Positions 12,474-24,510 of a stretch of 64,000 bases of DNA are shown piece after piece. The stretch comes from Rutidosis leptorrhynchoides. Lineage: Eukaryota; Streptophyta; Magnoliopsida; Asterales; Asteraceae. Under the pieces are notes generated by a model. The model had not been told where the DNA came from. It worked only from the letters and a program-made list of their open reading frames with translations, and did no database searches. The position numbers were made by a program, and so were the translations under genes. Location: contig NC_092340.1 of the NCBI RefSeq assembly GCF_046630445.1, forward strand, positions 19,322,001-19,386,000. The letters run 5' to 3'. How positions within the stretch are numbered: the stretch's first letter is position 1; each line of letters begins with the position of its first letter.

Positions 12474-13794
12474 CAGCTGGTCTGGACGACAACATCATGA
12501 CCTAAATCAAGAAGCGCGTTTCATTTTCAGAAGACTTTACTTCCTTTTAATGATGGAATTGATTCATCTTGTAGCTCCATCTTTCTTTCAAATATATTAC
12601 AGTCAATCGGGTGAAACTGATTAGTTTAGTCTAAAGCAAAAGCATCTTCAGTTATTTGTACAAAAATATGTGATATATGTTCAAAATAACTTGGTAAATT
12701 TTTCCCACACTTGGCTTTTATTTTCCTTTCTTTTCCTTTTTATTGTCCTATATTCCATTTTAAATGAATTCTAACATTTTGGTTTGTTTCTCAATTTATG
12801 TCCTTTCCGAGGTAACAATAATTTCGGTGTTAACACCTAGTTTTATCGTTCATAAATATGTATAAACATGATTTTGAATTCATTTAATTGAAAATTTTAA
12901 AAAATTTTACTGGAATTGGGTAGTCAGTATATAAGACTAGGGCTGTTCTTTATTATCAGAGAGCACTAGATTCTAATACAACTACTGCGTTACTAGCATT
13001 TTAATGGTAACCAAGTGTTTAAATTAAAAATTTTAAAAATCCGAAAGAATTTAACCCCTTCCCACACTTAAGATCTTGCAATGCCCTCATTTGCAAGAAA
13101 TCAGTAACAATTTAAATTATTGAGGGTGATTAGAGTAGAAAAATGATTAAATTTTACCAAAGTTTCCAAACATATTGGCGTTTGTTTGCTGAATGATAAA
13201 TGGTGCATATCATTTGTTCATTCCGTCTTGTTGTTACATCACATTTGTTTTTCGTTTTGTCGTCAAAAGTATTAGCTTTTGCTGAACTTAATGCCAGTCT
13301 TTGAAAATGCGCTGTTTTACCCTGTTGTGTACAATTGACAATATACATACAATACAAATATAAACATGCATGGTAATTTGAAATGGGACTTAAAATCCCA
13401 CTTTCAAATCAAATATGAAACATTAGTACAACATAATAAAAATATTAAACATTACAATAAAAGTATCAAAATATATTGTGTTTAAACATAAATAAACAGA
13501 AATAATAAAAATTAAAAATCATAAAAATTACCAACCGGAACTAAATCAATCTGGATAGGGGTTCCAGTTCATGTCATCGTCCGGGTTCCATGGTTGGTGA
13601 TAGGTGTACTGGTATGCCTGGTTAGGGTGGTAGAGAGTAAATGGCGGTCTCATCTCGGGCTGGTGTGAAGGATAGTAAGCAGGTCGGGTCGGAACGTAGT
13701 GATCCTGAGGTGACAGCCAGCTCATAATCTGACGCTAATGATAGTCCCATCTATCATGCTGTCGTTGCCTGGAATGCTCGTAATCATTCCGGGC
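12474..13794 (-). other. Athila-A 3' untranslated region
   Basis: There is no gene here. On the minus strand there are two PPT-like runs with the AAGTGTGGGAA core, around 13057-13070 and 12703-12713. The first is preceded by a GAGGGCATTGCAAG phrase, typical of the region before Athila 3' LTRs. The rest is AT-rich and unremarkable up to the Tekay-1 insertion point. Confidence 0.6.
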
Positions 13795-15740
13795 TTACCA
13801 CTGCTCCATCCAACGAAATCTCTCCGCGTTTGTCATATCTACCTCCTCTACACGCTGGTAGACATCAGTCATAGCCTCCCGAATGACATCCCTAATGTCA
13901 TCTGCTTCCTCCATCTCCTCATCTGAGCCTCTCTCTACCTGAGGATGACTACCTTCATAGGGTATTGCCTGATTGCGTCTACTCTTCAATACCTTAGCAC
14001 CCGCATAAACCCTCAATCCTAAAAGCTCAACCTGTTCCCTACATTCCAAAAGTAGACCCCCTTGGTCCTTATCTACACCTAAATACTCTCCAATGAGAGT
14101 AACAAAAATACCTCCTCCAATTGTCCCCCCTTCCTGTATTCCTTCAACCATCTTAGATAAATAAAAACCAACACAGTAGGGGATATTAACAAAGCCTCTT
14201 GGGTCTCAAATACACTTTAAGTAAAATAAATCTTGTAAGGTCAATTTTTCCTTGTTGTGACCTCTCTGTGTAATCGAGTTAGCCAAAAATCTATGAATTA
14301 TACGAAGCTCGGCTCTATTAATATGTAAGTAGGTATGTGTTCCTCCCCGCCCAAAAACATTATAATCGGACATACGCCTCCAGACGGCATTCACATCAAA
14401 ATTCCTATCTACCCTTTCACCACGATAAATCAAATTCATACAATCGGGTAGTAGTAATTCAGCCGGCGTATATATCTGCAAAGCCCTGGCCATGTCCAGC
14501 ATGGACATTCTGTACATCCTACGGCCAAGTATAAATCTAAGAAAACTTCTATCATCTAATCTATCTACATCTACATTTAATGCTATAGTACTCATCAGCT
14601 CAACACACCATTCCTTATATACAGGTCTACGAATGGTGAATAAGTGTTCCCAATCAGTAAAAGAAGAACTGCCATACCTTTGGATCAAATGCTCCCTAAC
14701 ACGGTCAGTAAGTTGGACCCTTTTCAAAGGATTCCAATCAATTACCCTAGGCACCTCTACATCTTTTGTTATTAATTTGAATTTATTACTTTGATATGCC
14801 AGGTAATCTCTCCAGCTTCTATCGAATCTTAGATTAGGATGCAATGTATGTTCAGGAATCGTTGGGTATTCTAATGGCTGATGCATCGAAATTACTATGA
14901 ATTCATTAGCAAACTGTAGCGGATCATAATAAGGTACATGTTGATCAGGCTGATGTTGTTGTTCCTGTTTTGGTTCTTGTTCGGGTTCTGGCTCGTATTG
15001 CGGTTCATATTCTGGTTCAGGTTCTTGTTGTAGTTGTCTAGATGATGATGAAGCACCAGCAGTATCGGTTTTCTGCAAAACACATTAAACACAGAATTTG
15101 TGCATCCAAATATGCATTAGTGTTAGCAAAATAACAACTTGAAACAATTACAATAACATGTTAAATCAAAATTAAACTTATACATATTTTCACAATTTTA
15201 TTAATTCTACACTTTTTCAAATAAGCTTATATGAAAATGTATACAAAGTTCTTAAGCATTTAACTCAAATAACATGTCAAAATAGTCATAACTAGCAATT
15301 AAACAAGTCTCAAATGGCAATTATATCAAATTAATCAAGTTCATGAATTTTAGACTTAAAAAGTCTACTTTAATCTCCAAAAATCATGTTTAGGATCAAT
15401 GTTTGGATCATTTAGCTACCTAAACATGTTACACTACTTAATTTAGCAATAATTCATGACAAAAATTGGCCATAACCTGTTTATATCAAAAAGCCCCAAA
15501 TTGCTCAAGAACACAAACCCTAGATTCCTAAAAATTTTGAAGTTTTTGGCTTCAAATCATGTTAAATAGCATCAATCTAGGTTATACATGCATAAAATAA
15601 TAACAATTTAACACTAATTACACTAGAAATTAACAATATTGCATTAGGTAAAATATTGGTAATTATCACAAAAACTAGAAAATTTATGAGTTTAGGGGTG
15701 TAATTTTTACCTTTTTGTTAAAAAATCCGAACCTAGGCAT
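13795..15740 (-). pseudogene. Athila-A ATHILA ORF-1/env-like gene, two exons, one in-frame stop
   Basis: This is the third ORF found downstream of pol in Athila elements (Pfam ATHILA ORF-1 type, often called env-like); its role is not established. Exon 1 is 15711-15740 (ATG at 15740, ten codons ending before a GT donor). Exon 2 is 13795-15072 after a TTTTGCAG acceptor, and the splice joins phase 0 to phase 0. Exon 2 begins Ser-rich, then has Glu/Pro/Gln repeats. It then has the conserved core, with an FTDWEHLFTIRRPVYKEW segment and, after the stop, a GFVNIPYCVGFYLSK segment. A TGA at 14206-14208 splits it. The frame is otherwise open to 13795, about 430 codons in all. The intron of 638 bp is AT-rich. 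Confidence 0.7.
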
Positions 15741-15894
15741 GATTGTAGTGAAGTTTTGTGAGAAATTTGGTTGAATTTGATGTTAAAATGGTGATTTTAG
15801 GGTGAATTGTGTGTGTGTTCGTGTATTTTTGTGTGTGTTGGAGTGAGGCAGAGACAGAACTCGATGCCATTTGATCCTGGCCAGAAAATCAGCT

Positions 15895-15942
15895 CCATAC
15901 GATCGCATGGAGTTGAAGTTCAAAACCCATACAATCGCATGG
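15895..15942. repeat. Pair of imperfect CCATGCGATCGCATGG palindromes
   Basis: CCATACGATCGCATGG (15895-15910) and CCATACAATCGCATGG (15927-15942) have starts 32 bp apart. The same spacing is found for two perfect copies in the leader at 24108-24155. This pair lies upstream of the env-like exon 1. Confidence 0.75.
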
Positions 15943-15947
15943 GTCTG

Positions 15948-16082
<135 letters not shown>

Positions 16083-17007
16083 CTTTAAAACCTAACACTT
16101 TTTAAAACATATAATTAAATTAAATTTTAAAAATTTGTTTCTTTTTAGGATGAGGGCGTTTTGGAACGATGTCCTAGTCCGTCCCTCGACAAAATTTTAA
16201 AATTTGTCAATTTTAAGCGCAGTTTTAAAAGCAAAGATTTTTTTTTGGGGTTTTTTAAATGTTTTTGGCATACCTTAATTCAATAAGATTAAAAATAATG
16301 ATAATAAAAGTTCTCGTCCCTCCCTTGGGTAAAGCAATTTTGGTTCAATAACCTAGTCTTCAACTTACGACGAATTTTAAAAATCATATTTTTAACTTAG
16401 CGAAATAAAGTAAATTTTTGTTTTTAAATTCACACCAAATTTAAATTTAAAATGCATAAAATTAAAAAATTCATATTAAAAATTTAAAAATTCATACCAA
16501 ACTTTTATTATATTTTTGTTTTTATACTTACAAACTTATATTAAAAGTATTAATTTATCAAATATTTACAAACTTAAATATATTGATTTTAAAAAGTTTA
16601 CAATAATAAATTAATATTTATATATTAAATTTAAAAACATAGTAAAAATAAAATTAAAATCTTTTTGGTCTTTTATCCCACTTTAATCAATCAAATATTA
16701 TCAAAAATATACGCCCCTCTTTTCGGTAAAGTAATTTCGGCTATTTTACCTAGTTTTACTCCTGACGAATTTCTGAAATATTTTGGGTTGATTGATTAAA
16801 GATATTTATACCGTAAGAATAAACGGTAAATTTCGCAGTGATGTAATAAATTTTTGTATGATATCAATAATTTCGGTCGCAAAACCTAATTTTATAGAGT
16901 ATCAATTTAATACTTTATAGCGAACGATTTAGCGTTTATTATCAAAAGGTTAAAAATAATAAAAATAAAAATAAAAACTGTACATACTTACCTGTGAAAT
17001 AGAATTC

Positions 17008-17424
17008 TTAGTGACCTGCTTTAGCCCACTCATAAGATAGTCGGACTAATTGGTTTTCCATAGCTACATAGGCGTAACCTCGAGTATTTAACGTTTTTTC
17101 TTCGAAACATATGAACGGTCCATCTCTGCATAAAGTAACGAATTCAGTATTGGAATATGTTTGATTATTTGAACATTTACCTTCGTGTGACCATTTTCCG
17201 CATTTGTGACATCTTTCAAGGTGTCGTGCTCTTCTTTTCGCTGCGGATTTTGATTTTCCTTTACCAAACTGTAGCTTATTATTTTCGTTCCGGGATTCTT
17301 TTCTTACTCCATCCAATTTACCTCGGATTAATGATACCAATTCACTTGGAAGGGTGTAATTATTACGTTTAGTGATCAAAGCGTGTAGCATTAGACCATG
17401 GTTTAGTTCACAGGAAGTCTTCAT
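17008..17424 (-). CDS. Athila-A extra ORF: basic zinc-knuckle protein
   Basis: This is an open frame of 138 residues between integrase and the env-like gene. A Lys/Arg-rich run (KSKSAAKRRARHLER, about residues 57-71) is followed at once by CHKCGKWSHEGKC, a CX2CX4HX4C zinc knuckle. A C-terminal domain without a known motif follows. A basic run next to a cysteine cluster is the layout of nucleic-acid-binding proteins. Gag of this element has its own, different knuckle, so this is not displaced gag. The arrangement resembles the small cysteine-rich nucleic-acid-binding proteins of carlavirus-like plant RNA viruses, but the finger spacing is retroviral in type. Homology is unproven. It is open while pol next to it is broken. 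Confidence 0.6.
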   Translation of the reverse strand: MKTSCELNHGLMLHALITKRNNYTLPSELVSLIRGKLDGVRKESRNENNKLQFGKGKSKSAAKRRARHLERCHKCGKWSHEGKCSNNQTYSNTEFVTLCRDGPFICFEEKTLNTRGYAYVAMENQLVRLSYEWAKAGH

Positions 17425-17659
17425 CTCGTAAAACCTAAAAAAAAATAAAAATTCAGAATGGGGGGAGAAGACTAGTTCTTTAGGGTCTGCTAGGGAAAGA
17501 CCATTCGGATTCCATTCTCGAGAACTACACGAAAACAGAATATCTAACTCTAATAGAAATACATATTACCCTAAAAAGATTCGAACCTCCCCACACTTAG
17601 TTAGCTGTGGTGTTGAAATTGTGATTAACTTCGTTGTCAACTTCCATCGGATCATGTAT

Positions 17660-19330
17660 TTAATGTTTAACTCTGTGACCATTAACCTTAAATTCAATCC
17701 CATTTGAATTTATTAACTCTACTGTTCCGTATGGGAAAACTCTTTTGACTATGAATGGTCCAGACCATCTTAATTTTAATTTTCCAGGAAATAGCTTGAA
17801 TCGTGAATTGAAAAGAAGAACTCGGTCTCCTTCTTTAAATTCTTTTGGACTTCTAATTCTTTTATCATGCCATTTCTTCGTTCTTTCCTTGTAGATTAAC
17901 GAATTTTTTTATGCTTCATGTCTTAATTCTTCTAATTCGTTTAATTGACTTAACCGTAGACGTCCAGCTTCATGTAAATCAAGATTACATGTCTTCAAAG
18001 CCCAAAATGATTTGTGTTCAATTTCTACTAGAAGATGACATGCTTTTCCGTAGACGAGTCTAAAAGGTGTGGTTCCAATTGGAGTTTTGTAGGCTGTTCT
18101 AAAAGCCCAGAGTGCATCCTCCAATTTAATGGACCATTCCTTCGGATTTGATCATACGGTTTTCTCTAGAATACGTTTTAAAGCTCGGTTGGTATTTTCA
18201 ACTTGTCCACTTGTTTGTGGATGATAAGCGGTGGAGATTTTATGAGTTACTCCATATCTTTTAAGAACTTTCTCAAGTTGATTGTTACAAAAATGAGTAC
18301 CCCGATCACTTATTAAAGCTTTCGGTGTTCCAAACCTTGTAAAAAGACGTTTTAAAAAGTTGACTACAACTCGTACATCGTTAGTTGGGAGAGCTTGTGC
18401 TTCCGTCCATTTAGATACATAATCAATGGCAACGAGAATGTAGAGATTATTATGAGATTTTAGAAATGGACCCATAAAGTCAATACCCCAAATGTCAAAG
18501 ACTTCACATACTTGAATGACATTTTGTGGCATTTCATCACGTTGACTTATTTTTCCGGCCCTTTGAGAAGCTTCACAGGATTTGCAAAGAAGGTGTGCGT
18601 CTTTGAAAATTGTAGGCCAATAGAATCCAGCATCATAAACTTTTCTTGCTGTTAGTTGAGGCCCATAATGCCCTCATGTTGGTCCTGTGTGACAATGGTT
18701 TAAGATTTAACTAGCTTCATCTCCGAATACACATCGGCGTATTATTTCATCGGACAACTTTTAAACAAATGTGGATTTTCCCAGAAATAGTGTTTTATAT
18801 CACTAAAGAATTTCTTTCATTTTTGGTACGATAATCTTTTTTCAAGGAATCCACATACTAAATAGTTTGCATAGTCTGCAAACCATGGAATTTCATTATT
18901 ATCTATCTTCAATAGATATTCATCAGGAAAGTTGTCTTGTATGGCCGATTCATTTAGAACTTCTAATTCGGGATTTTCAAGACGAGAAAGATGATCAGCG
19001 GCGAGATTTTCTGCTCCCTTTTTGTCTCGGATTTCAATATCGAACTCTTGTAAGAGTAAGATCCAATGTATTAATCTTGGTTTAGCATCTTGTTTCGAAA
19101 ATAGGTATCTAAGAGCAGAATGGTCGGTATAGACCACCGTTTTAGCTAGAACGAGATATGATCGAAATTTGTCAAAAGCAAAGACAATAGCAAGGAGTTC
19201 TTTTTTAGTAGTTGTGTAGTTCGTTTGTGCTCCTTGTAATGTCTTACTAGCATAATATATAGGTTGAAATCATTTTTCAATCCTTTGTCCTAAAACGGCT
19301 CCCATTGCAAAATCACTTGCATCGCACATA
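17660..19330 (-). pseudogene. Athila-A RNase H and integrase, decayed
   Basis: RNase H residues (a CDASDFAMGAVLGQ-like segment near 19320, [10 protein letters not shown] near 19110) are followed by a linker. The integrase core holds DFMGPF, a SDRGTHF second catalytic Asp segment (about 18270) and [10 protein letters not shown] with the Glu (about 18210). The C-terminal region continues through 17909-18124 to a stop at 17660-17662. Many in-frame stops lie between the open pieces (for example after 18152, 18817 and 17909), so no integrase can be made. Confidence 0.85.
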
Positions 19331-19375
19331 AGTTCAAACGGTAGATTCCAATTTGGAGTTATCATGATCGGCGCA

Positions 19376-20479
19376 TTAGTGAGTTTTTTTTTTAAGAATA
19401 TTAAAAGATTTGATACATTCATCTGAAAAGATAAATGGAGCATCCTTTTCTAGGAGTTTATTCATAGGAGTGACAATTTTAGAAAAATCTTTTATGAAAC
19501 GTCGGTAAAAACCGGCATGCCCTAGAAAACTCCTAACTCCTCTAACATTGGTGGGATGTGGAAGTTTAGCAATTACATCTACTTTAGCTCTATCCACTTC
19601 AATTCCTTCCTTTGAAATTTTATGACCAAGAACGATGCCTTCTTTAACCATGAAATGGCATTTCTCCCAATTAAGTACTAGATTTGATTGTTCGCATCTA
19701 ATAAGCATTCGTTCAAGATTAACTAGACATGTTTCAAAAGTATCACCGAAGACTGAAAAGTCATCCATGAAAACTTCCATGCATTCTTCTATCATGTCGT
19801 GAAAAATCTCCATCATGCACCTTTGAAAGGTTGCAGGGGCGTTGCAAAGTCCAAATGGCATGCGTTTGTAAGCAAAAGTACCATAAGGGCACGTGAACGT
19901 GGTTTTCTCTTGGTCCTCGGGTACTATTGGAATTTGAAAATATCCGGAAAAACCATCAAGAAAACAATAGTAACTATTTCTGGCTAATCTTTCCAACATT
20001 TGATCAATGAAAGGTAAGGGAAAGTGATCTTTTCTGGTGGCGTCATTTAATTTTCTATAATCAATACAAACACGCCATCCTGTTACAGTCCTAGTAGGAA
20101 TAAGCTCATTTTTCTCATTTGTAATGACAGTCATGCCACCCTTCTTAGGTACGCATTGAACTGGGCTTACCCATGGACTATCAGAGATTGGATAAATTAA
20201 ACCTGCATCTAGCAGTTTAATAATTTCTTTCTTAACAACATCTTGCATATTTGGATTTAGTCTTCTTTGGTGTTGCACATATGTTTTATGACCTTCTTCC
20301 ATAAGGATTTTATGTGTGCAATACGAAGGACTTATTCCTTTAATATCATGAATCTTCCATGCAATAGCTGGTTTATGAGCTTTTAACACAGAAATGAGTT
20401 GAGATTTTTCATTTTCAGTAAGAGAAGACGATATTATTACAGGTAATTCAGATTCACCATGTAAATAAGCATATTCCAA
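19376..20479 (-). pseudogene. Athila-A reverse transcriptase
   Basis: This 367-residue frame contains the RT fingers/palm: WVSPVQCVPKKGG, a VCIDYRKLN segment, MPFGLCNAPATFQ, and the catalytic FMDDFSVFG (YXDD-equivalent) near 19760. The frame joins upstream in phase to the protease across a TAA at 20552-20554. It is lost at 19376, where a run of ten A on the minus strand replaces the expected Lys/Leu/Thr-Asn codons, best explained by a one-base slip. Confidence 0.88.
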
Positions 20480-20551
20480 ATGGTTTGGAAGTGGCTTTAA
20501 CTCTAATGTCGGTGGTTCTTCTATCGATGATTTATATCGATATCTGTCTTC

Positions 20552-21379
20552 TTATTTTAGCATTTGAATTTCTTCTGTTGTTGGTTCATATCCATTAGCC
20601 ATAAGTGTAGCGAACATTTCAGCTTCATCAATTGGTTCAGTTCCTTCTCCTAAAGAACATTCTCCTGTTCCTTGTAATTCTGGAAATTCTTCTAACAATT
20701 CTGCATGTGAATCTATAGTTTGAATATAATAACATGTATCATCTGCAGATTGCGGTTGTTGCATTTCTCTATCAACTGAAAAGGTAACACTCTCGTCCTC
20801 TATACTTAGGGTCAGTTTCTTACCGAACACGTCTATTATTGCTTTAGCCGTGTTTAAGAATGGTCTTCCTAATATGAGAGGAACTCGAGAATCTTCTTCC
20901 ATGTCTAGAATAACAAAATCTACTGGAAATACTAAAGTACCAACTTTAACTAGCATGTTCTCCATTATCCCTCTAGGATATTTTACTGATCTATCGGCTA
21001 GTTGTATGCTTATTCTTGTTGGTTTCAATTCTCCAAGGTCTAGTTTAGCGTATAGTGAATATGTCATTAAATTTATACTAGCACCTAAGTCTTCCAATGC
21101 TTCTATTGAACTAAGACTACCCAGAAAACATGGAATTGTGAAACTTCCTGGATCAGATAATTTTTCTGGTATCTTATTCAATAGCACTGCAGAACAATTA
21201 GCATTCATAGTAACAGCCGAGAGTTCTTCCATTTTCTTTCTATTTGTGATTAGATCTTTCAGAAATTTAGCATATCTAGGCATTCCTAAAATCACGTAAA
21301 TGAAAGGAAGATTGACATTTATTTGTTTAAACATATCCAAGAATTTGGATTGCTCGGCTTCAAGTCTCTCTTTTCTCAT
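20552..21379 (-). pseudogene. Athila-A aspartic protease region
   Basis: The retropepsin-like domain has its active-site segment EALEDLGASINLM, with DLGAS replacing the usual D[ST]G as is common in Athila. A flap and a conserved VPLILGRPFLNTA segment (about 20870) come before the end. The frame is open for 275 residues and ends at a TAA that interrupts the continuous gag-pro-RT frame. Confidence 0.85.
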
Positions 21380-21484
21380 TTTACTAGGGTAAGGAAGTGG
21401 TGGTTGGTATGGTTTAACATAAGGTTTAGCCTTAACTGTGTTATCTTCATTAACCTTTTCAATTACTGGTTCTTTTTTCTTATC

Positions 21485-23185
21485 TTATTCAGATTGTGGT
21501 TCTTGTGGAGTAGGAATAGCTTCATCAGAAATTTCAGGTATTTCAGGTGGTTTAAGTGTAATACCACTTCTTGTGGTAATGGCTTTAGCTGTTTCATTTC
21601 GGGGGTTAGCATTTGTATCACTAGGTAGACTACCCGGTTTTCTTTCACCTATCAACCTTGCTAGGTTGCTCACTTCTTGTTCCAGATTTTGAATAGAAGC
21701 TTGTTGATTTCTAAATGCTTGAGCATTTTGTTCATTGGTTTGTTTCTGAGATGTGAAAAACTGTGTTTGAGATTCAACTAGCTTTGACATCATATCTTCT
21801 AAATTTGGCTTTTTATCATCGGTTTGTGGTGGTTTGTTTTGAAAAATAGGTCTTTGCTGATTGTAAGTATTATTGGATACTTATTGATTACTAGGACCTT
21901 GTTGATTGTTGTATGGAACATTTCGGTTATAATTCTAGTTTTGATTGTAGTTTGGTCTTAGCGGTTGATAATTATTCTGATAATTATTTCCAGGCCTTTA
22001 GTTTATGTATGAAACATTCTCTCTTTGTTCCATTGTTAGTTCGATACTGAGACAATCTTTTGTTAAATGTGGTCCTCCACACTGCTCACAACTAATTCGT
22101 ATTGAGTGTATATCCTTAGTCATCTTTTCGACATCATCTATCTTTGCAGAAATGGAATCTAAGTCGTGGCTAGAATCGGCCCTAGCTGCTTTAGATGATC
22201 TAACGATATCTTTTTCTTGGTGCCACTCATGTGAGTGGGAAGCAGTGTTATCAATAATTTTGTAAGCATAAGTTGCTGTTTTCTTCATAATGGAACCACC
22301 AGCTGCTATATCGATGTCTGTTCTTGTAGTGATGTCGCATCCTTGGTAGAATATTTGTACTATTTGACAGGTGTCTAAACCATGTTGCGGACATCCTCTT
22401 AATAACTTTCCAAATTTTGTCCATGCTTCATATAGAGTTTCATTTAGCTTTTGCGTGAACGTTACAATTTCTCCATGAAGTCTTACGGCTTTAGATGCCG
22501 GAAAGAATTGTTTAAGAAATTTTTCAACTAAAACGTCCCATGTATCAATCGCCCCTTCAGGTAACGATTCTAACCAATCTTTGGCTTCTCCCTTTAAAGT
22601 CCAGGGAAATAACATGAGATATATCTGTTCATCCTCAACTTCTCTTATTTTAAATAGTGTACAGATCCTATTAAAGGTACGAAGATGTTCATTTGGATCT
22701 TCCTTCGGTGCACCACTAAATTGGCATTGATTAGTCACCATGTGTAGAATTTGTCCTTTGATTTCATAATCTGGTGCATTAATGTCTGGTTGAGTAATTG
22801 CGTGACCTTGGCCAGTACGTTTAGCTCTCATTCGGTCTTCCATACTTAGAGGTTCCAGATTCTCCATAATTGAATTTGTTGAATCTGAATCACTAGAGGA
22901 TTCTGATTTAATGGTTGGTTCCTCAACAATCTCTGTTTGAATGATTGGTGGTTCCGGAGGAAAGATTAATGGTTCAGAATCTATGAATTGTCCCTGAATA
23001 TTCTCCGGATTCTCAATTGTGAGGTCGGGTTCAAAAAATGGATTATCGGAAATTTGAATTGGAGTACTTGGTCGACTAGATGACGATTCAAAAGAAAAAT
23101 CAACGGCGACAATATTTGCTAGATGTTTTGATCTGGTTACAGGTGGTGAACGTACAAAAAGTGGTGAACGTTTTGCTCGGAGCAT
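21485..23185 (-). pseudogene. Athila-A gag
   Basis: The 395-codon N-terminal piece (21998-23185) contains the retrotransposon gag domain, with WLESLPEGAIDTWDVL and a FKQFFPASK segment. It also has a CEQCGGPHLTKDC knuckle (CX2CX3HX4C, the Athila form) near 22070. Stops follow at 21998 and in the Asn/Gln-rich tail. The last piece (21485-21793) is Gln-rich coiled coil plus a TRSG-containing linker to the protease. The start at 23185 is the first ATG of the long frame. Confidence 0.85.
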
Positions 23186-24484
23186 TCACTGAATATCCTA
23201 TTAGTTATAAAAATAAGAAAAATTATATAAGTTATCAAATTAATAGACTTTTCTGATTTTGCCCTCGTTTCGAATAGCCAAAAGATGCAGCAGAGGGGCA
23301 GGATTCGTTTGGTCTCAATATAACTGAGTACTGTTTGGCTCCAATAACCCGGTCCACGTACAAATCCAACTATTACTACGAACCAGAAAATTTTGATGTC
23401 TATCAATTTAACCGCTTAAAATAATTTTTCGTTTTGAAATATTAGAGAAGAAATAGAAAAAAAATTCTATGTCCTATAAACTAGAGCGGCGAGAAATAAG
23501 AAAGAAAAAGAGCACGTCGAAAAACGTCGAAAAAAAATAAAAGGTAAAAGAAAGTAGCGCGTCGAAACTTAAAAAGGAACTAAAAACTAAGAATTAAAAT
23601 TTACATCTAAAGATATTAAAGCTTAGAGAAATACTATATCTCAAAACGGCAATAACTTAAAAAGTACTTAAATATTAAAAATGGCGTCGCAAAATTCTAA
23701 AGCACCTAAATCTTAGTCTAAAGAAAAAGCACTTAAGGGATTTTACGGCAAAGTCTAAATATCTAGAAATAAAAATAACTATGGCAAAAACTATATCTTA
23801 GAATTAATTACGAGCGAAAAATACAAATATTACGCTAAAACAAATAAAAAGGTACAAAATATAAAAATATACTTAAAGTTGTAAAAAGTACAATTTTTAT
23901 AAAAATATTATTTTTATATTATATATTTTATAAAACTATTAATTTTATAATTTATTAAAAATAATTAATACTTAAAATACAAATTAATTAATAAAACTAA
24001 ACTAAATAATATAAAAATATAACCCTAATTAGGGTTTAAAGTAATAATAATAAATAATACACCGTAATTAATGCGAAACTACGTCAAAATAGGCGTGTCA
24101 ATCAGGGCCATGCGATCGCATGGTCCTCACCTTAAAAATCCATGCGATCGCATGGATAAGAGTATCGGGCCACACTTTGGACTGCTACAGTACGGGCCTC
24201 GAGTTTTTATATTATTTTTTTTCTGTTTTCCGATTTAGATATTTATATAATATATTTATATAAATTAAATAAAACTTATATTTTTACAAAATAAAAATAA
24301 AGAAACTTTATAGAACTTAAATATTTAACAAACTCTTAAAAATATATAAATTTTGTTTTTCTTTTTATATTTTTGGAAACTAAAACGTATTTTTACAAAA
24401 ACGTATTTTTATAAAAGTAAACTAAAAATTAATAAAAATCTTTTTTTTATATAGCGTTGCGCTTCCAGCGTTTAAACAAGAATT
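23186..24484 (-). other. Athila-A leader between primer site and gag
   Basis: About 1.3 kb of AT-rich DNA without a gene. Its only marked structure is the pair of perfect 16-bp palindromes at 24108-24155. Confidence 0.7.
24108..24155. repeat. Pair of perfect palindromes CCATGCGATCGCATGG
   Basis: Two exact copies lie at 24108-24123 and 24140-24155, with starts 32 bp apart, in an otherwise AT-rich leader. A diverged pair with the same spacing lies upstream of the env-like gene at 15895-15942. Confidence 0.9.
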
Positions 24485-24502
24485 TCCCCGGCAGCGGCAC
24501 CA
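24485..24502 (-). other. Primer binding site, Asp tRNA type (Athila-A)
   Basis: The minus strand reads TGGTGCCGCTGCCGGGGA, one or two bases from the Athila consensus complementary to tRNA-Asp. It lies 8 bp inside the inferred LTR edge (CACATCA, 24511-24517 on the complement). Confidence 0.88.
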
Positions 24503-24510
24503 AAAATACT

